5,648 bases of DNA from the NCBI GenBank assembly GCA_017477035.1, contig JAFUXW010000142.1, positions 1 through 5,648 on the forward strand. Reading direction: 5' to 3'. Position 1 is the stretch's first letter, and each line of letters starts with the position of its first letter. A model generated the notes under the pieces. The model saw only the letters and a program-made list of their open reading frames with translations. It did no database searches and was not told where the DNA came from. The position numbers were made by a program, and so were the translations under genes. This document shows positions 4,756 to 5,648 of the stretch, piece by piece. The DNA comes from Alphaproteobacteria bacterium (GTDB lineage Bacteria; Pseudomonadota; Alphaproteobacteria; RF32; CAG-239).

Positions 4756-4804
4756 TGAAAGACAAACGGTTTTTATAATATCTGTTCCGTTAAAGACTCT
4801 TTCA
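4756..4804. other. Imperfect hairpin after hemW
   Basis: TGAAAG (4756-4761) pairs with CTTTCA (4799-4804), and inside it AACGG (4765-4769) pairs with CCGTT (4787-4791) around a 17-base AT loop. No T-run follows, so it is not a convincing intrinsic terminator. It lies in the 101-base gap between convergent hemW and parC, the only place where their transcripts could end. Termination there may be weak or use another mechanism. Confidence 0.3.
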
Positions 4805-4850
4805 TCACCATCAACAAAGAAAAACATCATGCATATAATTCAATAAAATA

Positions 4851-5648
4851 TTATTTGAAAAATTTATTGCTCTTCGGAAAACCAAATGGAACCAACTTGC
4901 CGACTTGAGCTCGATGACCAAACCACGTTATCAATTCTTTTTCGGTACTTACTCCGCCGGAACGATTATAGCTGAACCCATCTTCTCCTTTGAATATCTG
5001 AATATCAGTAATATGCCCGTCTCTATATTTTTGCAACAAAACACCATGTCCGCGAGCCATTGTCGGAATCTCCTCTGTTTTGAACACTAATAATTTACGA
5101 TTATCTCCAACTATCGCCGCATAGTCACCTGTTATTTTAACGCAAAACTTAACATTTTCATCATCAGCAACATTCATAATTTTACGCCCGTTTCTGGTTT
5201 GAGCCAATATATGATTTTCATCAACAATAAATCCATACGCCTTGTCAGATGCCAGCAAGTAACTTGTTTTTTGCTCATAGACAAACATAGAGACCACTTC
5301 ATCATTATTAGCTAAATCTATCATTAATCTTAATGGTTGACCGAAACCGCGTCCGCTTGGAATATCATTCGCCGAAATATTAAAGAATTTTCCTTTGTTA
5401 TCTAAAATCACGATTTTATCGGTAGTCTGTGCGTGAATAGCAAACGCCAATGTATCATCATCCTTAAATTTGAAATTTTCGTTTAAGTCACTATATCCCT
5501 TCAAACAGCGTATCCAACCTTTTTGAGACAAAATAATCGTTATCGGTTCTTTTTCTATCCACGCTTCCACCGGAACTTCTATATCGGCAGGAGGCTCTGC
5601 AAAATCAGTACGTCTACGCCCCAATGACGTTTTTTTACCGTATTTATC
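4851..5648 (-). CDS. parC: DNA topoisomerase IV subunit A, C-terminal part (cut by window edge)
   Basis: ParC is the DNA-cleaving subunit of topoisomerase IV, which with ParE unlinks daughter chromosomes. Only the last 265 residues are in the window, and the reading frame is open through the right edge. The breakage-reunion domain with the catalytic Tyr is outside. The visible part is the C-terminal beta-propeller, which selects the DNA substrate. Typical alphaproteobacterial ParC stretches are present: GRRRTDF, EPITIILSQKGWIRCLKG, FAIHAQTTDKIVIL, IPSGRGFGQPLRLMIDL, HILAQTRNGRKIMN, NRKLLVF, MARGHGVLLQKYRDG, and FPKSNKF near the end. The exact GyrA box (QRRGGxG) is absent and only degenerate forms such as GRGFGQP are seen, which favours ParC over GyrA. 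A TTG at 5624-5622 could be taken for a start, but eight in-frame codons (DKYGKKTS) continue before it. The gene converges on hemW with no clear terminator between them. Confidence 0.93.
   Translation of the reverse strand, partial: DKYGKKTSLGRRRTDFAEPPADIEVPVEAWIEKEPITIILSQKGWIRCLKGYSDLNENFKFKDDDTLAFAIHAQTTDKIVILDNKGKFFNISANDIPSGRGFGQPLRLMIDLANNDEVVSMFVYEQKTSYLLASDKAYGFIVDENHILAQTRNGRKIMNVADDENVKFCVKITGDYAAIVGDNRKLLVFKTEEIPTMARGHGVLLQKYRDGHITDIQIFKGEDGFSYNRSGGVSTEKELITWFGHRAQVGKLVPFGFPKSNKFFK

Noticed and set aside
5622..5624. TTG as the start of a separate 257-residue protein
   Set aside because: The frame stays open to the window edge with ParC-like residues before it, so this is an internal leucine codon of a truncated parC.

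Overview
The window reads as AT-rich alphaproteobacterial chromosome. Coding sequence is dense, Shine-Dalgarno sites and TTGACA-type promoters are clear, and most genes have an obvious intrinsic terminator. The best lineage clues are a 41-residue L36 ending in NPKLKARQG, a ParC C-terminal domain of the alphaproteobacterial kind (GRGFGQP, HAQTTDK, FPKSNKF near the end), and a CTTG-type possible heat-shock promoter before dnaJ. The low GC would suit an uncultured host-associated or gut alphaproteobacterium, but this placement is inference from protein character alone.

Layout. Positions 1-392 carry no intact gene. They hold a terminator from an unseen upstream gene, a GC-rich short repeat, an AT-rich inverted repeat, and the 5' half of a tRNA-Thr(UGU) gene on the minus strand that still has a near-consensus promoter. 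dnaJ follows (393-1523, +). A terminator usable from both sides separates it from an intact tRNA-Arg(UCU) on the minus strand (1582-1658). Next comes an unrecognised 84-residue basic protein (1833-2087, +) with strong promoter-like sequence, unusual codon use, no Shine-Dalgarno site and its own terminator. It converges on rpmJ (2236-2361, -). A Skp/OmpH-like membrane or exported protein (2653-3135, -) diverges from a dgkA-hemW pair (3279-4749, +). The window ends with the C-terminal part of parC (4851 to the right edge, -), which converges on hemW.

How the genes relate. Most are housekeeping: protein folding (DnaJ), translation (tRNA-Arg, L36), envelope upkeep (Skp-like chaperone, diacylglycerol kinase), heme handling (HemW) and chromosome decatenation (ParC). 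They do not form one pathway. Nearly every gene has its own promoter and terminator; only dgkA and hemW look co-transcribed, with a 4-base gap.

I see no CRISPR array, transposase, integrase, toxin-antitoxin pair or defence system. The two features that stand out are the broken tRNA-Thr with an intact promoter and the orphan 84-residue gene, whose upstream region fits both a sigma-70 promoter and the Bacteroidota promoter pattern.
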